In this document: positions 1 to 11,843 of the stretch, in pieces
Layout: each line of letters starts with the position of its first letter
Numbering within the stretch: position 1 is the first letter of the stretch
Translations under genes and position numbers: made by a program
Assembly (NCBI GenBank): GCA_001792895.1
Contig: MARA01000007.1
Coordinates: 1 to 64,000, forward strand
Direction: 5' to 3'
Origin: Lentinus brumalis
Lineage: Eukaryota; Basidiomycota; Agaricomycetes; Polyporales; Polyporaceae
DNA length: 64,000 bases
The notes under the pieces: generated by a model
Told to the model about the DNA's origin: nothing
The model's input: the letters and a program-made list of their open reading frames with translations, nothing else
Database searches by the model: none

Positions 1-433
1 GTGCTGGACATGCAGCGAGATCGGCGAGAGCAGCGAGAGGAGGGCGCAAAAGAGGCAAACAGCCAAGGTCGATGAACGCATTGCACCCGGCGTTCTCGTA
101 GACAGCGTCGTCGTCTCGTGTACAGACCCTTAATGTAGCTTGTTCTTGTGGCAAGAAATCGCTTGCAGGATGCGGGGAGGTGTGCCAGGTGTGTGGCTGA
201 GCTCCCGAGCGGCACAGCGCAGCAAAGCGAGCGGGGCTTTGTCCGCGACGGCCACCTCGCGGCAAGCGCATGTCCATCAGCGTTCCACATATCACACAAT
301 CCCCCAACGTGTTGAGCTCCTTTTCATTTCTACCTCTCGACATCATAACGAGCTGTGGAGGCCAACTCATAACCCCGTAACGCTCTCATAACTGCCATCA
401 CTTTCGACCGCTGCGACCCTCCACCAACCCACG

Positions 434-2340
434 ATGAGCTCGACAACAATGAGCTCTACTGTCCCTCGACGTCCGCACAGCCCTTCACGTCGACGTTCTC
501 GTTCACCGCGCCGTTCCCCGTGTCTCAGTCGTCATCGTCGCAGTCACAGTCGGGGAAGCAGCGCCGCGTTTCACTTGCGTTACCCTCCTCGCCCCGCGTC
601 TTCCCCGCGTGGAGTTTCCGCGACGACACCGGGCTCGGCGTGCACTCCCGGACGCGGAAGACGAGGACGAGGTGAAGAAGGGCAAGATGCGCAAGATCGC
701 CGCGGACGGAGACGGCGCGGCAACCACCCGCACATCTCTCGGACAGCCGGAGAAGAAGCCTAGGAAGAAGTGGACGATGGAGGAGACGCAGATGCTCGTT
801 GCGGGATGTAACAAGGTGCGTGGCTGGCCTTGTGGGGCAGTAGAGGTCGGGTGCTCATATGCTCGGCGCGGTGACAGTGGGGGTCGGGAACTGGAAGTCT
901 ATCCTCAACGACCCGACTTCAGGTTCGATGGGCGGTCCCCGGTGGACTTGAAGGACAGGTGCGTTATCATTCTCCTTGTCCATGCAATCCGAGGAGTATG
1001 TACGAGAACAGTGGCAGTGGAAGTGCTCCTGCCTGATCGACTTCTGTACTTCCAACGTTCTCCCCAGACCACTATCTTCGCGTCCTTGTCCTCTATATGT
1101 CTACCCTCTGACTTAGAGGACGCTGGTACGGGTGGTCACCGAACTGCGCTACGACCCGTTGCGTTACATGACCGAGACGCGTCGGCTCCCGTGTGCTTTG
1201 CGCACTGGTTGTTGTGCTCCTTGGCAGAGGTGCAGTAGGCAACGTCACCGGGGTCTACATGACCCTGTGCTTAAGGCTGCAGGGCGTGCGGTAGCCTCAT
1301 CCACATACAGTGAGAGTATAGATCATACTCCCCTGACTACCCGACGGTACGTCCTGGTGCGCTATGAGGCAGCGCGGTGGACGATACAGCACTTCCTCTG
1401 CCGCAGTTCGTAGTGCTGCTTGGTGACGCGTAGCAGCAACGTCACCAAGATCTGCATGACCCTACTACGGGATGCAGTGGGTCGACAGCCACCTTCACGG
1501 GTTCATTTCCCAATTATGTCCCAGCATATCCCTGCAACCCCCTACTGACCATATTGCTGCAGGTTCCGCACGTACTACCCGATGCCTACAGGCAGCACTA
1601 CCCCAACGCGAAGACGCACCTCCCACCAAGGTGCGCTCCGCCGCTCCCAGACGGCAGCTCCATCTTCGAGAAGACGCGGAGCAAGAAGCGGCGGCCGTTC
1701 ACCGAGGAGAGGACCGTGCACTCAAGGCCGGATACGACAAGCACGGCACAGTCTGGGCGACGATCGTTAAGGACCCGATCTTTCAGGCGCAGAACCGGCG
1801 ATCCACCGATCTGCGCGACCGTTTCCGCAATGCGTTCCCCGACCTCTACCAGGCCTGCGGGTACAAGCCGCGAAACACGACGAAGAAGAGGAGGGACGAG
1901 CTCGCACAGCCGATGCGCGCAGCGACGGACGACGCTCTGGCGAGCAGCTCGACAGGCCCCGTGCGGCGGAAGAGGCGGCGTGCGTGATGGCAGGGCGGAC
2001 GGGGCCGACGGGGGCGACGGGGCGGACGGTGGCGGGCCGGGGACGCGGGACTATGCTCGTTGCAGCAGAAGACGTTTTGTTACCGGCACCTACACGCGGC
2101 AGGGGCGCACGAAGGGTGGGCAGAGTACGGGGTGGGTGGGCAGAGTACGGGGTGGGCTGGCGGGCTGGCCGGAGACACGGGACACTCAGGCCTCAGGCCG
2201 GGCATGTACGAGTACAGCACGCAGAAAATATATTTCGTGTCTACTACAAGCTGGGCCCCTTCGCGCACTCGGCGGTCTCGACTCGACACCGCGGCACCCG
2301 TGAGTTCCTCCTCCAGACGGCTGCTTTCCTGCGTAGCTAA
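434..2340 (+). pseudogene. Truncated, broken TAY1-like 5' half (unit A)
   Basis: Copy of the promoter, exon 1 (434-815), exon 2, long intron and the start of exon 3 (from about 1563) of the double-Myb gene at 35043. Compared with unit B it has several frame-breaking single-base differences: CCC for CCCC near 470, 925 and 1580, a changed GGGG/T run near 880, and GAGGAGAGG for GAGGAGGAGG near 1708. Both Myb repeats are recognisable in shifted frames. Homology to the full gene ends at about 1978, and GC-rich minisatellite sequence follows. Some breaks may be base-calling errors, but their number makes this the least likely copy to be coding. Confidence 0.8.
2015..2165 (+). repeat. GC-rich minisatellite at the TAY1/block X junction
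   Basis: GGGGCGAC/GGGCGGAC-type repeats followed by two copies of GGGTGGGCAGAGTACGG, directly downstream of the point where the truncated gene leaves TAY1 homology. Unit B has an expanded version (13415-13620) and unit C a short one (24935-25105). Confidence 0.7.
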
Positions 2341-2859
2341 CTAGATTGCGGTCAGCCGGTTCGTCCCAAGCAGCGGCGCACGCACTCACTCTGCGCCCGG
2401 CGAAGGTTCGCGGTGGTTAGCTCCCGAGCCGAGACGCTATTCGCCGCGGCACGCTCCGCGGACACTCACACGAGGCTACCGTCCGCGCCGACAACTCCAG
2501 CCCGTGCTCCTGCTAGCCACACCGAGCTATGTGTGACCTGCGCGCAGACGCACCGCTCGTCGCCACGCCATTGCCCCGGAGCTGCTCACCGCTGTGCGCG
2601 AACCTTGAGCGCGTCTTCAATAACCGCATCCTCGCCATTCCGCCAGAACGTCGTCCCAGTCCTCCGCGACTCCCTCCGCGTTTGCGACCCCTCTAGTGGC
2701 CGGCGTAGAGCAGGAGGAGCCTGCGAGGCTGCCGGAGACATGGTGGGCGGCCAGGGACACGAGTTCGACGCTGCGCACAACGCACTGTCAGCGTAGGTAC
2801 ATGTACAAGAGGTTCGGCCAGAAGTACTCACAATAATAGCTTTCTCGCGCGCAACGTGT

Positions 2860-3700
2860 CTCGACTCCCGAACAGCAGCGCACGCCTGACGTCATGACTC
2901 TCCAGACCAGCGAGTGCCGGTTATAACTCCTCGATCCCTCGAACTCTCTTCTCCCGACCACCACCTCCATCCTTCGCCTCTCCCTCCTGCCGCCGCCGGA
3001 GAAAGCTCGGCGCCCGCGTGCAGCCAGCAGTGGCCGGCGACGACTTCGCGACGCGCAACCAGAAACAAGGGTGAGAAGCACGATCTTCTGCGACCGCACG
3101 CCGCACCTCAACACACGCGCCGCCTGCAGAACCGAGCATTGCGTACACGCCCTGCCGAGCTCGTACGTACCTCTCAACCTGCGGCTCGACATTGCTCTCC
3201 TCTTCGTCGCGCGACGCTTCTGCCCGCTTAAATGCCGATCTATATTCAGCAGGTGAGTCCGGACGTCTGGATACTGCGCTGTGCGACGAGTGCGCACCTA
3301 TGCTCTGTCTCCCTGTACTAGGTCTTGGCTTCCGTCTTGCGTCGATCTAGAGAATGCGAATCAATCACGAAGGTGAGTCAAACCCGACTCTAGACTGCTC
3401 AGTGCTCTACGTACCTCTCTGTGTGCTGGCTGGCTCTGGAACTCTTGTCTGCATCGTGCGCGCTGGGGCCGTACTTGCTGCCGTCTGCGAGCTGAACTGG
3501 TCGTCGAACTTGAAGGCCGAAGCGCGACGCGGCGCTGCGACGCGTGGTGTCATCATCCCGAAGATGGAAACTCAGACGCTGGCACTCACCAGGAACCGCC
3601 ACCAGCGACGACGCTCGCAGCCACGTCTCCAGCCCCATGCCTCTTCCTCGACTGTGAGGGATACGTGTCAGCAAGAACGCAATATACACAGAAAACAAGC
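2860..3700 (+). pseudogene. P1 region, frame broken (unit A)
   Basis: Homologous to P1 in units B and C and keeping most donors (GTGAGTCC near 3251, GTGAGTC near 3371). Exon 1 is frameshifted near 2890-2930, and the third acceptor, CTGAACTAG in B, reads CTGAACTGG near 3495. Confidence 0.4.
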
Positions 3701-4484
3701 TGAAGTCGACCCCGGGCGGCCGTGCAAACGCGGAGAAGCAGCGGCCGGCGAGGAGGGAAGCAGAAGACGCGATCGAACGCGTCGAACATACATGGCATGT
3801 CAGGACACAGGTGAGAATGTACTGGACGCGCTACGCGACAACTCTGACTCTGTCTGACGCGAACCTAGCAATCTCGCGCTGCACGTCGTCGACGACCTGC
3901 TCGCATGCGTGCCTACTGCACGACACGTACTGGCCAAGGCACTGGCACGTCTACGACGCGTCGAGGGCAGGAGGCTGACTCGGACGCGTCGTCGCCCGGC
4001 AGAAATGCTCCCGCGCCGCGTTACTCCACGTCTGCGCTGGCGGCGTCGCCCACGACAACACGCCTCCAGGTGCAACATCCTTCACACCCCGGCTCGACAG
4101 GTAAGTACTCACCTAGCGTACGTTCGAGGCTGAAGCATAGCGTTGAGGAGCTGTTGCATAGCGAGAGGTCGAGAGCGTGGGTGAGCATGGAGAGAAAGGG
4201 ACCTCGGGCGTGAGGAAATCACCCACATTGTCCTTGTTTGTACGACAACAACCCGTGCCCGTTTGAAGTTCGCTAACCCGAAACGGTCGCCAGCTTCCGA
4301 CCGCCCGCACTGCCCGGACTACCCGTGCAGACAGTGGGAAGAATCAGCTACGGACGGCCGTCCGGTGTGCACCGGAAGGTGCCCTGTCGGGCCGCCGTCC
4401 TCGGCTGACTCTATCCTCGCTGACCGGCTGAAATGCAAGAATATGTTGAGGTATCCTATGCGCATGAATACAGGACACAGTACG

Positions 4485-5336
4485 TCATTCCAAGACTGCT
4501 CTGCCCTCCTCCAACGCAAGCCCCAGCTCGTTCGGGAGGACAATGTATCCCCCGGGTGCAGAGTCATCTTCAAGGATCCACTGGGGCGTCTTCACCCCGT
4601 TCTTCACGTTGCAGAATCGACGGACTGGGGCGGTGTTGTTGTTCGACCGTTGCCCGAGCCGGAATCGCAGCGTGGACGGGGTGTCCGTGGGAGCCCTGTC
4701 ACGGCGGTGGCGCTTCGCAGAAGGTCCAGGTTCCGCGCTATCGTCCGCCGGCTTCTTCTGGCGGCGACGCTTCTTCGGTCGGACTGACTCATCGTCCGTG
4801 CGAGCGTCGGGCGGCGGCGACTTGCAGCGTATGGCGGCGGGAGTAGCGACGTGCATCGTGAGCGTGCCCACGATCCACTGCGCGTCGGTGTGAGGAGCAG
4901 ACCCGCCCCGTGGTCGCGGAGGAACGGGCGTACTTGGAAGAATGCTCCTGTGGTCGAGCTCTGCCTTGCGCAGGTCCTCTGCCGTGGCGTCGCGCCATCG
5001 CAGTATCCCTGCATTCCACAGCGCGAGCAGCTCTCTGAATGGTGCCGCGCCGCCTCGAATCCGACACAGCTCGCCGAATGGAATGTGCCCCGGCCACCCC
5101 TCGAGCATCTTCCCCTCGCCGCAGACCGTACAGTCGACGTAGCCATACTCCTCCCAATGCATGGCGACGTCTGCCTTTCCCGTCGCCTCCGCTATCGTGA
5201 CGCGAGCGAGGAGATAAGCAACAGGAATTCGTAGTGTACCGGTGGACCCACCCAGACCATTCACGATGTTGTTTCGAAGTCTATCGAGGGCTTCATCTCG
5301 CGACAGCTTCCCTAGGTCGTTGCAGTCGCTCTGCAT
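4485..5336 (-). CDS. Uncharacterised 283-aa protein (unit A)
   Basis: Single open frame on the minus strand. The N-terminal half (about 1-130) is a compact acidic/hydrophobic region with CTVCGEG, LEGWPGHIPF and LLALWNAGILRW. It resembles, from memory, a basidiomycete-restricted family sharing a GWP..IPF...L..W..G..RW pattern whose function is unknown. Then comes a proline-rich linker, a strongly basic stretch likely to be a nuclear signal (RPKKRRRQKK and AKRHRRDR, about 190-220), and a C-terminal part ending in GYIVLPNELG. It is identical in units A and B, the longest single-exon conserved frame in block X, and the best candidate for a real gene there. A transposon-derived nuclear protein is possible. 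Confidence 0.6.
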   Translation of the reverse strand: MQSDCNDLGKLSRDEALDRLRNNIVNGLGGSTGTLRIPVAYLLARVTIAEATGKADVAMHWEEYGYVDCTVCGEGKMLEGWPGHIPFGELCRIRGGAAPFRELLALWNAGILRWRDATAEDLRKAELDHRSILPSTPVPPRPRGGSAPHTDAQWIVGTLTMHVATPAAIRCKSPPPDARTDDESVRPKKRRRQKKPADDSAEPGPSAKRHRRDRAPTDTPSTLRFRLGQRSNNNTAPVRRFCNVKNGVKTPQWILEDDSAPGGYIVLPNELGLALEEGRAVLE

Positions 5337-8076
5337 GACAGTCTGGCTGCGGATGCGGGTGTACTGTAGAGAAACATGTTCAATGCAATATACTGTTTAT
5401 CAAACTACAGAGATCTGGGTGTGTACTGCGGCACGGCGAGGGACGCGGTGATAGTGTTCCGACTTCCGAATTTGCCATGTGATCCTAGATGGCATCTGCA
5501 TAGAGGCCGCTTCCGTATTTGGGATGCTACTAACCTCTCTGAGGGCTGATTCTTGGGCGCCGTTGTATGACAGCATGTTCCGAAGTCAGTCAAAGCAATG
5601 TCTCTACATTCGCCCCTGCATATTATGATCTCCAGCCATCCTCCTGTTTGCAGAGCTGAATGTCTTGTATACTACCAGCCTCAGAGGTGCAGGGTCACAT
5701 TGGGAGCGACAAAGGCACCTGAGAGTGTCCAGGAACTGACATTCAGGGTCCTCGGGCTTCGGCAATAAGAAGCCGTCCGATCAGGGTGAAACAGGGCCGA
5801 CTAAAGAAGCATGAAGTATGGATGTCATGACGGCATCAGGCTCTCTGCCTGGATACCCGCAGGCATGCTTCAGAACCTTTATGAGCATTTCCAGGGCAGG
5901 GCTGAAGGGGCTTAGGTGCAGGACATACAGCTACTGACATAACATACTCTACTATATGCTATACTAGAGTCAATTCAGACTTGAACGCAGGAGATCACTG
6001 GCGGGGAGTAGTACTGGACAGGTCAATCTGATCATATGGCGGCCGCAGGAATTTACGTAGGACGGACTTCCCAGACACTAAGCGGAGCGGACTTCTCTGC
6101 CATGACCATACGGCCGCCTCATTCTGGATCAGCAATTCATATTGCCCAAAAACTGTGCGCAGACCCTGAATGTTCATTCGTGAATTTGAATAGTCATTCT
6201 GCCTGGATTGTGCTGTACATATCTCTGGCTGCCATACATGATTGCGAACGAGTAGCTATAGTATTGCGATGCCTGCATGAGCAAGGCTCTATGCTAGCAG
6301 AGAATGAGAGGGAATGATTGAGAGGTACGGGGACGGAGTGCCGCGGACGTTGACCGTGGACACATCCAGAGCACGACCGCGGAGCGCGTCGCGCAAGAAG
6401 CCGCGTCAGGAAATCCGCCTTTACTCCGCCGCCGTGACTCACGCGCCTCCGGCTCGCAGATAATGTCTGCCTCTGCTGGAGTGACTCGAATGATTGGAGG
6501 CCGAGCTTCAAGTTGATTGGACGAGACGAGGAGATGCCCTTACCCAGGTCTGCGTAGTGTTTGTCCTGTGTATATAGAGCTACAATTCATGCAGCAATGT
6601 GTCACTTACCTTGTAATATGTCGCCGCTTCGGACGAGGGAGGGGAGAGCTTGAGGTCGCCGCACTCGAGCTTGAGATCGCGAGAGGAACTTGAAGTGGGA
6701 TTGAACAGCGGGGAGATGAAGCTGAAGTGATCCAGAGAGACGCCTAGAGCGCAACAGTACAGAAGGCCATGTGATGAGAGCAGAACACGAGTGAGACGGT
6801 CAGAGATTGAGCTGTACTGTGGACGAAGCATGAAGACGAGCCCGTGGCGCCGCCGCCTCGGACCGTGGACGCAAAAGGAAATCTAAGCGCTCTTGGGCTT
6901 CGACGCCGCACACGCTCGGCGGCTCTCTGTCCCTCTGATGCTTGCAGTACGGATGAGAGGCACACTGGGACAAGCCTCTAAGGTAAGTGTATGTATTGTT
7001 GTGCCGCGCGCGCGCTATTCTGACTGGTACATGCTAGATCTTGGAGAACTCGGGGTACAGCTAAGCCGGCTCTCCACTTGGAATTCCCGGCGCAACTGCA
7101 ACACCTGCACGGCAGATCCCACTACTCCGGTGAGCTCTAGGCTCCGTTGGCTCGCAACTATAGAGCTTACTACTCGGGTACAAGACAGGAAGGCACCCGA
7201 AACTGGCAGAAAACGCAGGAAAATGCGCAGAATGCTCCTATTCGATCACCCTGGCCTCCTCCCTCCGTCCGCCGCCACTACGACCATCATTCGAGCCAGA
7301 ATATCCCCATCAGCTCTCTGGCGTCTATGTGCCGTAAGTCGCACTAGATGCACGAGCTTCTCTCGCCTCGACTCGTCTCAATCTTTTCCCTCCGTCTGGA
7401 CTCCGTGGTCCTGCTCTTCCATGCCCTGAAGACTCCGTGTCGCCCGCTGGTTGGACGAAGAGCAGGCATGTTACGTCCTCAAGTCTCTGCTGGCACTCGG
7501 ACCCCGGATAGTGAGAACGCTGGATTATTTCGGGCTTGGAGTCCTGCGTTCTATAAGTGCCTCCGTCCTCGCGCTCGACTTCGCCCATCCCTCCCGCCCT
7601 TTGTCACCGCCCATGCTGCCTCTCCCGCCTGTTGCCACGTTTCCCCGCTCCCTTGACGTTTGTCTGTAGCTTTGTATTACTACTCTCTTACTATTGCCTT
7701 TATGTTACGAGTCCTTCATCCTCCCGATGCTCGTTCGTCGTCGCCATAGCCCCGTAGCCTTCGTATAGTATCCCATCCCCACTTCATGTCTTTCAGTCAC
7801 GTCACCTCTATGCTACTCCACCACTCTACGCTTCTCTCATGTCGTCTTCTCTGTTGCTCGGTCTACACGCTCACACAGGTACGAGGTAAGTATGCATCGC
7901 TCTTCATTAAACTATCGTACACTGACAGCTTCTAGTAGGTACTATCAGTAGCAAGTATCATGCGCACACCGACATAGCACGAGCTTCTGAGCACCAACGA
8001 GCGGTTCTCGACACGGTCATGGTGAGCCTCAAGCTCGTGCAGCTCACAGTTCGATGCTCACACCGCGGCGTGACAG

Positions 8077-8701
8077 CGGCATGCTCAACTCGACTCCGAG
8101 AGGACGGCCTCACGGGCTCAAATAGGTGTGTGCGTTTCGTCACGCCGTTCTTCGCTGACGCACCCCCATCGCGTCTCTATGCGTGCCCGTGCAGCACGAC
8201 TACACGACACTGGTGATGTCGCCGACCTTTGTGCAGCGACCAGCGTGCCGTCTTCGACCCTTCAGTCGCAATGGTACGTCGTCCGGGTTCGCAGGTATCA
8301 GGCGCAACATATGCTGACGTCGGACGTTTATGCAGATCGCTTTCCAAGCCTCACCTGGCAAGCCCGCGCAACCTTCCGGGACATGTGCGTGCCTCTGTTG
8401 CTCCGAAGCGCGACAGTACTGACGAGCTCACTCTGTAGTCCTCAAGCAAGACGTGTTTCATTCGACGAATCGTATAAACGTGAGTGCTATCGTTCTCGAG
8501 AGGATGTGGTACAGGAACTGACTACTTCATGCTCTCGGCGCAGTGCCCCAGAGGCCGCTAGGACGTCGTCTGCGCTCTTCGGAGTCGGACGCGTTCCTAG
8601 CGGCCAGCAGACGTCGTCGAGACTACCCATACTGGCATCCCGCCGCCGTTCTCGTTCCAGGCATACTGACCGCACTTGTAGTGCAGCAGATGGAGTTGTG
8701 A
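8077..8701 (+). other. Candidate spliced gene P3, 3' exons (unit A)
   Basis: Exons 8077-8129, 8195-8273, 8336-8384, 8439-8479 and 8544-8701 join in one open frame to a stop at 8699-8701. The introns are 54-65 nt with GTGCGT, GTACGT or GTGAGT donors; one holds a perfect TACTGAC branch site and ends CTCTGTAG. The joined protein includes FPSLTWQARATFRD and ends DYPYWHPAAVLVPGILTALV. No family recognised. The 5' end could not be fixed because upstream exon candidates contain stops. The identical unit B copy is at 19599-20223; unit C (about 30990-31620) keeps the splice sites but has exon indels. Confidence 0.35.
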
Positions 8702-9369
8702 GAGGGCGTAAGAGATATATTCCCAGAGACTACGCTGCACACGCGTTGTCTACTACGCAGCGCGGCCGCGACGCGCGAGCACGACGGCGTCGGGCGTATA
8801 ACCCGAGACTCCGTCGTGCCCGCGCTCGCGCTCGCGCTATGATTCCTGATTCCCTCCCGCCGGTTTCCCATGACGCCGCAGCTTTGTCCTGTGTGCGGCG
8901 AGTTCGATTTCGGCCGGTCCGGGTCTGGAGACGGATTGGCGGTGTGCCGCAGCGTCCCTGGCAGAGTTGCGCGCACTTCGCCATGCGTGGATTGGCGACT
9001 CTCGATGCGGTCCCTGACGGTGCGGCGGGCGAGAGCAGTGCAGACTGCCTGAGAGCCTTCGCTGCTCTCGCTTGACGGCGGCGTTGACTTGTGCGTGGAG
9101 TGCTGGGCCGCTTCGCCGGCATATGAGGCTCGAGGCTCTTGTCCGCGAGTCCCTCGGGCTTGCCCGTCGCCTGAGGGAGATTCCAGGACGCGTCCGAGCG
9201 ACGCAGATGGATGTCGAGCACGCTCTTGAGGACCGCTTCGATGTATTGAGACTGTCCGCGGCTCGGGTGAGAAGAAGGCTGGCCCAGGAGAAGGTGTGGG
9301 AGTCGGCCGTGCAGTCGGTCCTCGAGAGTCGGTCCTCGAGAGCGGTCTGGAGACTTGACGAGAGCACCC

Positions 9370-10700
9370 CGTGGATGCGGGCCGTCGATGCGCATCCGTT
9401 ATGGCACCCGAGTGCACTTGAGTTGACGTCGGTCGGCCGCGAGATCGTCGAGTTATGGCCGGCCGACTGTCGGGTATGGCCGGGCATACTGCCCGGGAGG
9501 CGGGCGAGGTCAGATTTTCATACGCGTCTTGGTGATGCGGAACCGGTTCGGACAGTGCCTTGAGGGTCGTCGTACAGCAGCGCAAGTCGTTGCGAGCCGG
9601 CCGGACGCGATGCACGGGCGAGAGAGCGGGCGGAAGGCGCGCGTGCGGACGAGCGCAATGAAATCGCTCCTCGAAGGCGGTTTTGCGACGGGCGAGGAGC
9701 GACGCGCCGTGCGGTGCAGTCGATGCGCACTGTTCAGTGCGTCCGAGTGCACTCGGTTCGACTGCGATCAGCCGCGGGGTGGTGGAGATACGGCCGGCTA
9801 GGTGTCCGGGTGCAGCCGGGCACACGGGCAGGAGGCGTGTCGACTCCGGTTTTGAAACGCGTCTTCATGGCGCGCAACGGGCTTTGATGACTCTTGAGGT
9901 TCGTTCTGACGAGGTGCAAGTTGCTGCGCGCCGGCCGGGCACGATGCACGGGCGAGAGAGCCGGGAGCAGCGGCCGGCGGGCGAAGATGCAATGAAATCG
10001 CGTCTTCGGAGCGATTTTGAGACCTCCGCGGAGGGACTTCGGCGTAGAGCCGTCGGTGCGGAGTGTTCAGTGCGTCGCCTGCGTTGTGGTTTGCACCCGA
10101 TCCGTCCGCGGCTGGGGGAGATATGGCTGATCTTGTGGTCGGGTGCCGCCCGGGCATGGGCGAGGAAGGCCGGTCTCGAACATGTCCGGACGACGCGAGA
10201 GGGCGTCGTACATGAGCTCTAAGACCGTCGTATTGCAGCGCAGCTTGTTGCGCGGCGGCGGGACGCGATGCCGGTCCGGGAGGGCAGGTCGAAGTGTGCG
10301 GCCGGCGGAGGTGCAATGAAATCGGGTCTTTGGACCGATTTTCAGCCCTCGCGGTGGCGACTGACGGACTGGTGTGGGGACTGCTAGGGTGCAGTGCGGT
10401 CGAGGCGAGTCGGTTTGACCGCGGTCGGGGGTGAGTTGCGGGAGATATGGCGTACTTTGTGGTGCGGTGAGCGCGAAGTCGGGCACAGCGAACGGCATGG
10501 GCATGCCATTCCTGCGTGCGCATGACGTCGTACGACACTCGTGAGACTCCCCCGAGCGTGTAAGAGTCGGCTGTGTGGCCGCCGTGGCGAGGGCGAGAGG
10601 GCGAAGGCTCGGTTGGGGGCCCCGGCGCAATGAAATCGCGTCTGGGACGCGATTTGCGACCTCGTCCGATCGGCGCGAGCCGGTGCGTGTAGGCCCGGGG
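9370..10700 (+). repeat. About 325-bp degenerate subrepeats with hairpins (unit A)
   Basis: Four related segments spaced 314-334 bp. Each has a GCGATGCACGGGCGAGAG-like block and a CAATG followed by a hairpin: 9661-9684, 9995-10018, 10319-10342 and 10633-10655. The last is a perfect AAATCGCGTC / GACGCGATTT stem with a 3-nt loop. I see no convincing gene here; the long open frames on both strands are a side effect of GC content. The same block is at about 20890-22220 (unit B) and 32240-33570 (unit C). Confidence 0.75.
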
Positions 10701-11843
10701 AGGTGCAGACGTGTCAGAACTCTGTGTTCGGACACGCCTGGAGCTCTGTGAGGTCAGTGAGGTCGATATTTGTGTGCGAGGCGGCAGTGATCCGGGCGTA
10801 GACGGACGTGAAGTGGTACGTTTGGCGCGAAACGTACCTTGCCAGGTTCGCGCGGCATGCTGCTATCGTTTGAGTACAATTGCGCATGTATCCGAGGGGA
10901 TATACGGTCGGGGCGGGGGAATCTGGCTGTCGGACGGCGGAGATATTGCGTTCCTCGTCGATGCCGCAGTCTGCGCGTGGGCGGCGGGTGGTCTGACGTC
11001 GAGCAGAGACGTTCGCGAGCCTTTCGCGAGGCCGAGGGAGGAGTGAACCGGGCGAGTCGGGTGGTTCGAGGTTGCAAGGGAGACGCGCGAGTCTCCGCAA
11101 GGCGCAGAGCGTGCATCTACTCGAGGTCTGGTCAGGATTGCTAGAACCGCTGCAGGGGTGTGATACTGTGGGACATACCTCGCGTAGGGAGTCGGCGGGA
11201 GACATGCACGCGGTTGTGAAAGGAACGTACCGAAGGCGTTGCGCAGACGTTTGCCAGGGGAAGAACATGGCGAGGTACGTGGTATATTGACGAGAAGCGA
11301 TCCGCTGTGCTTACTACATTGCGAGAGCGTAGTACCGTGCACCGTCCCTCGATCGACGGACGGCTTCTCCAGTTGCGGCGGGAAGCGCGAATCCGGGCAG
11401 AGCAGCGAGTGCTGGACATGCAGCGAGATCGGCGAGAGCAGCGAGAGGAGGGCGCAAACAGAGGCAAACAGCCAAGGTCGATGAACGCATTGCACCCGGC
11501 GTTCTCGTAGACAGCGTCGTCGTCTCGTGTACAGACCCTTAATGTAGCTTGTTCTTGTGGCAAGAAATCGCTTGCAGGATGCGGGGAGGTGTGGCCAGGT
11601 GTGTGGCTGAGCTCCCCGAGCGGCACAGCGCAGCAAGCGAGCGGGGCTTTGTCCGCGACGGCCACCTCGCGGCAAGCGCATGTCCATCAGCGTTCCACAT
11701 ATCACACGAATCCCCAACGTGTTGAGCTCCTTTTCATTTCCTACCTCTCGACATCATAACGAGCTGTGGAGGCCACTCATAACCCCGTAACGCTCTCATA
11801 ACTGCCATCACTTTCGACCGCTGCGACCCTCCACCAACCCACG

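Larger units (their letters stand above)
1..11408 (+). repeat. Tandem array unit A (about 11.4 kb)
   Basis: First of three near-complete head-to-tail units; the same sequence restarts at 11409 and 22930. Order: intergenic DNA ending in RPN9 and TAY1 upstream sequence, 5' half of a TAY1-like gene (434-2340), spliced plus-strand sequence (about 2850-4210), a minus-strand gene (4485-5336), an AT-richer spacer (5340-6330) in which I see no gene, more spliced plus-strand sequence (6890-8701), hairpin subrepeats (about 9370-10700), and a tail to 11408. From about 4000 on it is almost identical to unit B. Its first 4 kb carry many 1-8 nt indels relative to B, several of them breaking reading frames. 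The window starts inside the unit tail, so the array may continue to the left. Confidence 0.95.

Noticed and set aside
8623..9825. 400-codon minus-strand open frame, repeated at 20145-21347, with related frames in 8730-9487
   Set aside because: It overlaps the hairpin subrepeats and is Ser/Arg/Pro-rich; several frames on both strands are open at once, as expected from GC-rich repeats, with no motif or start context.
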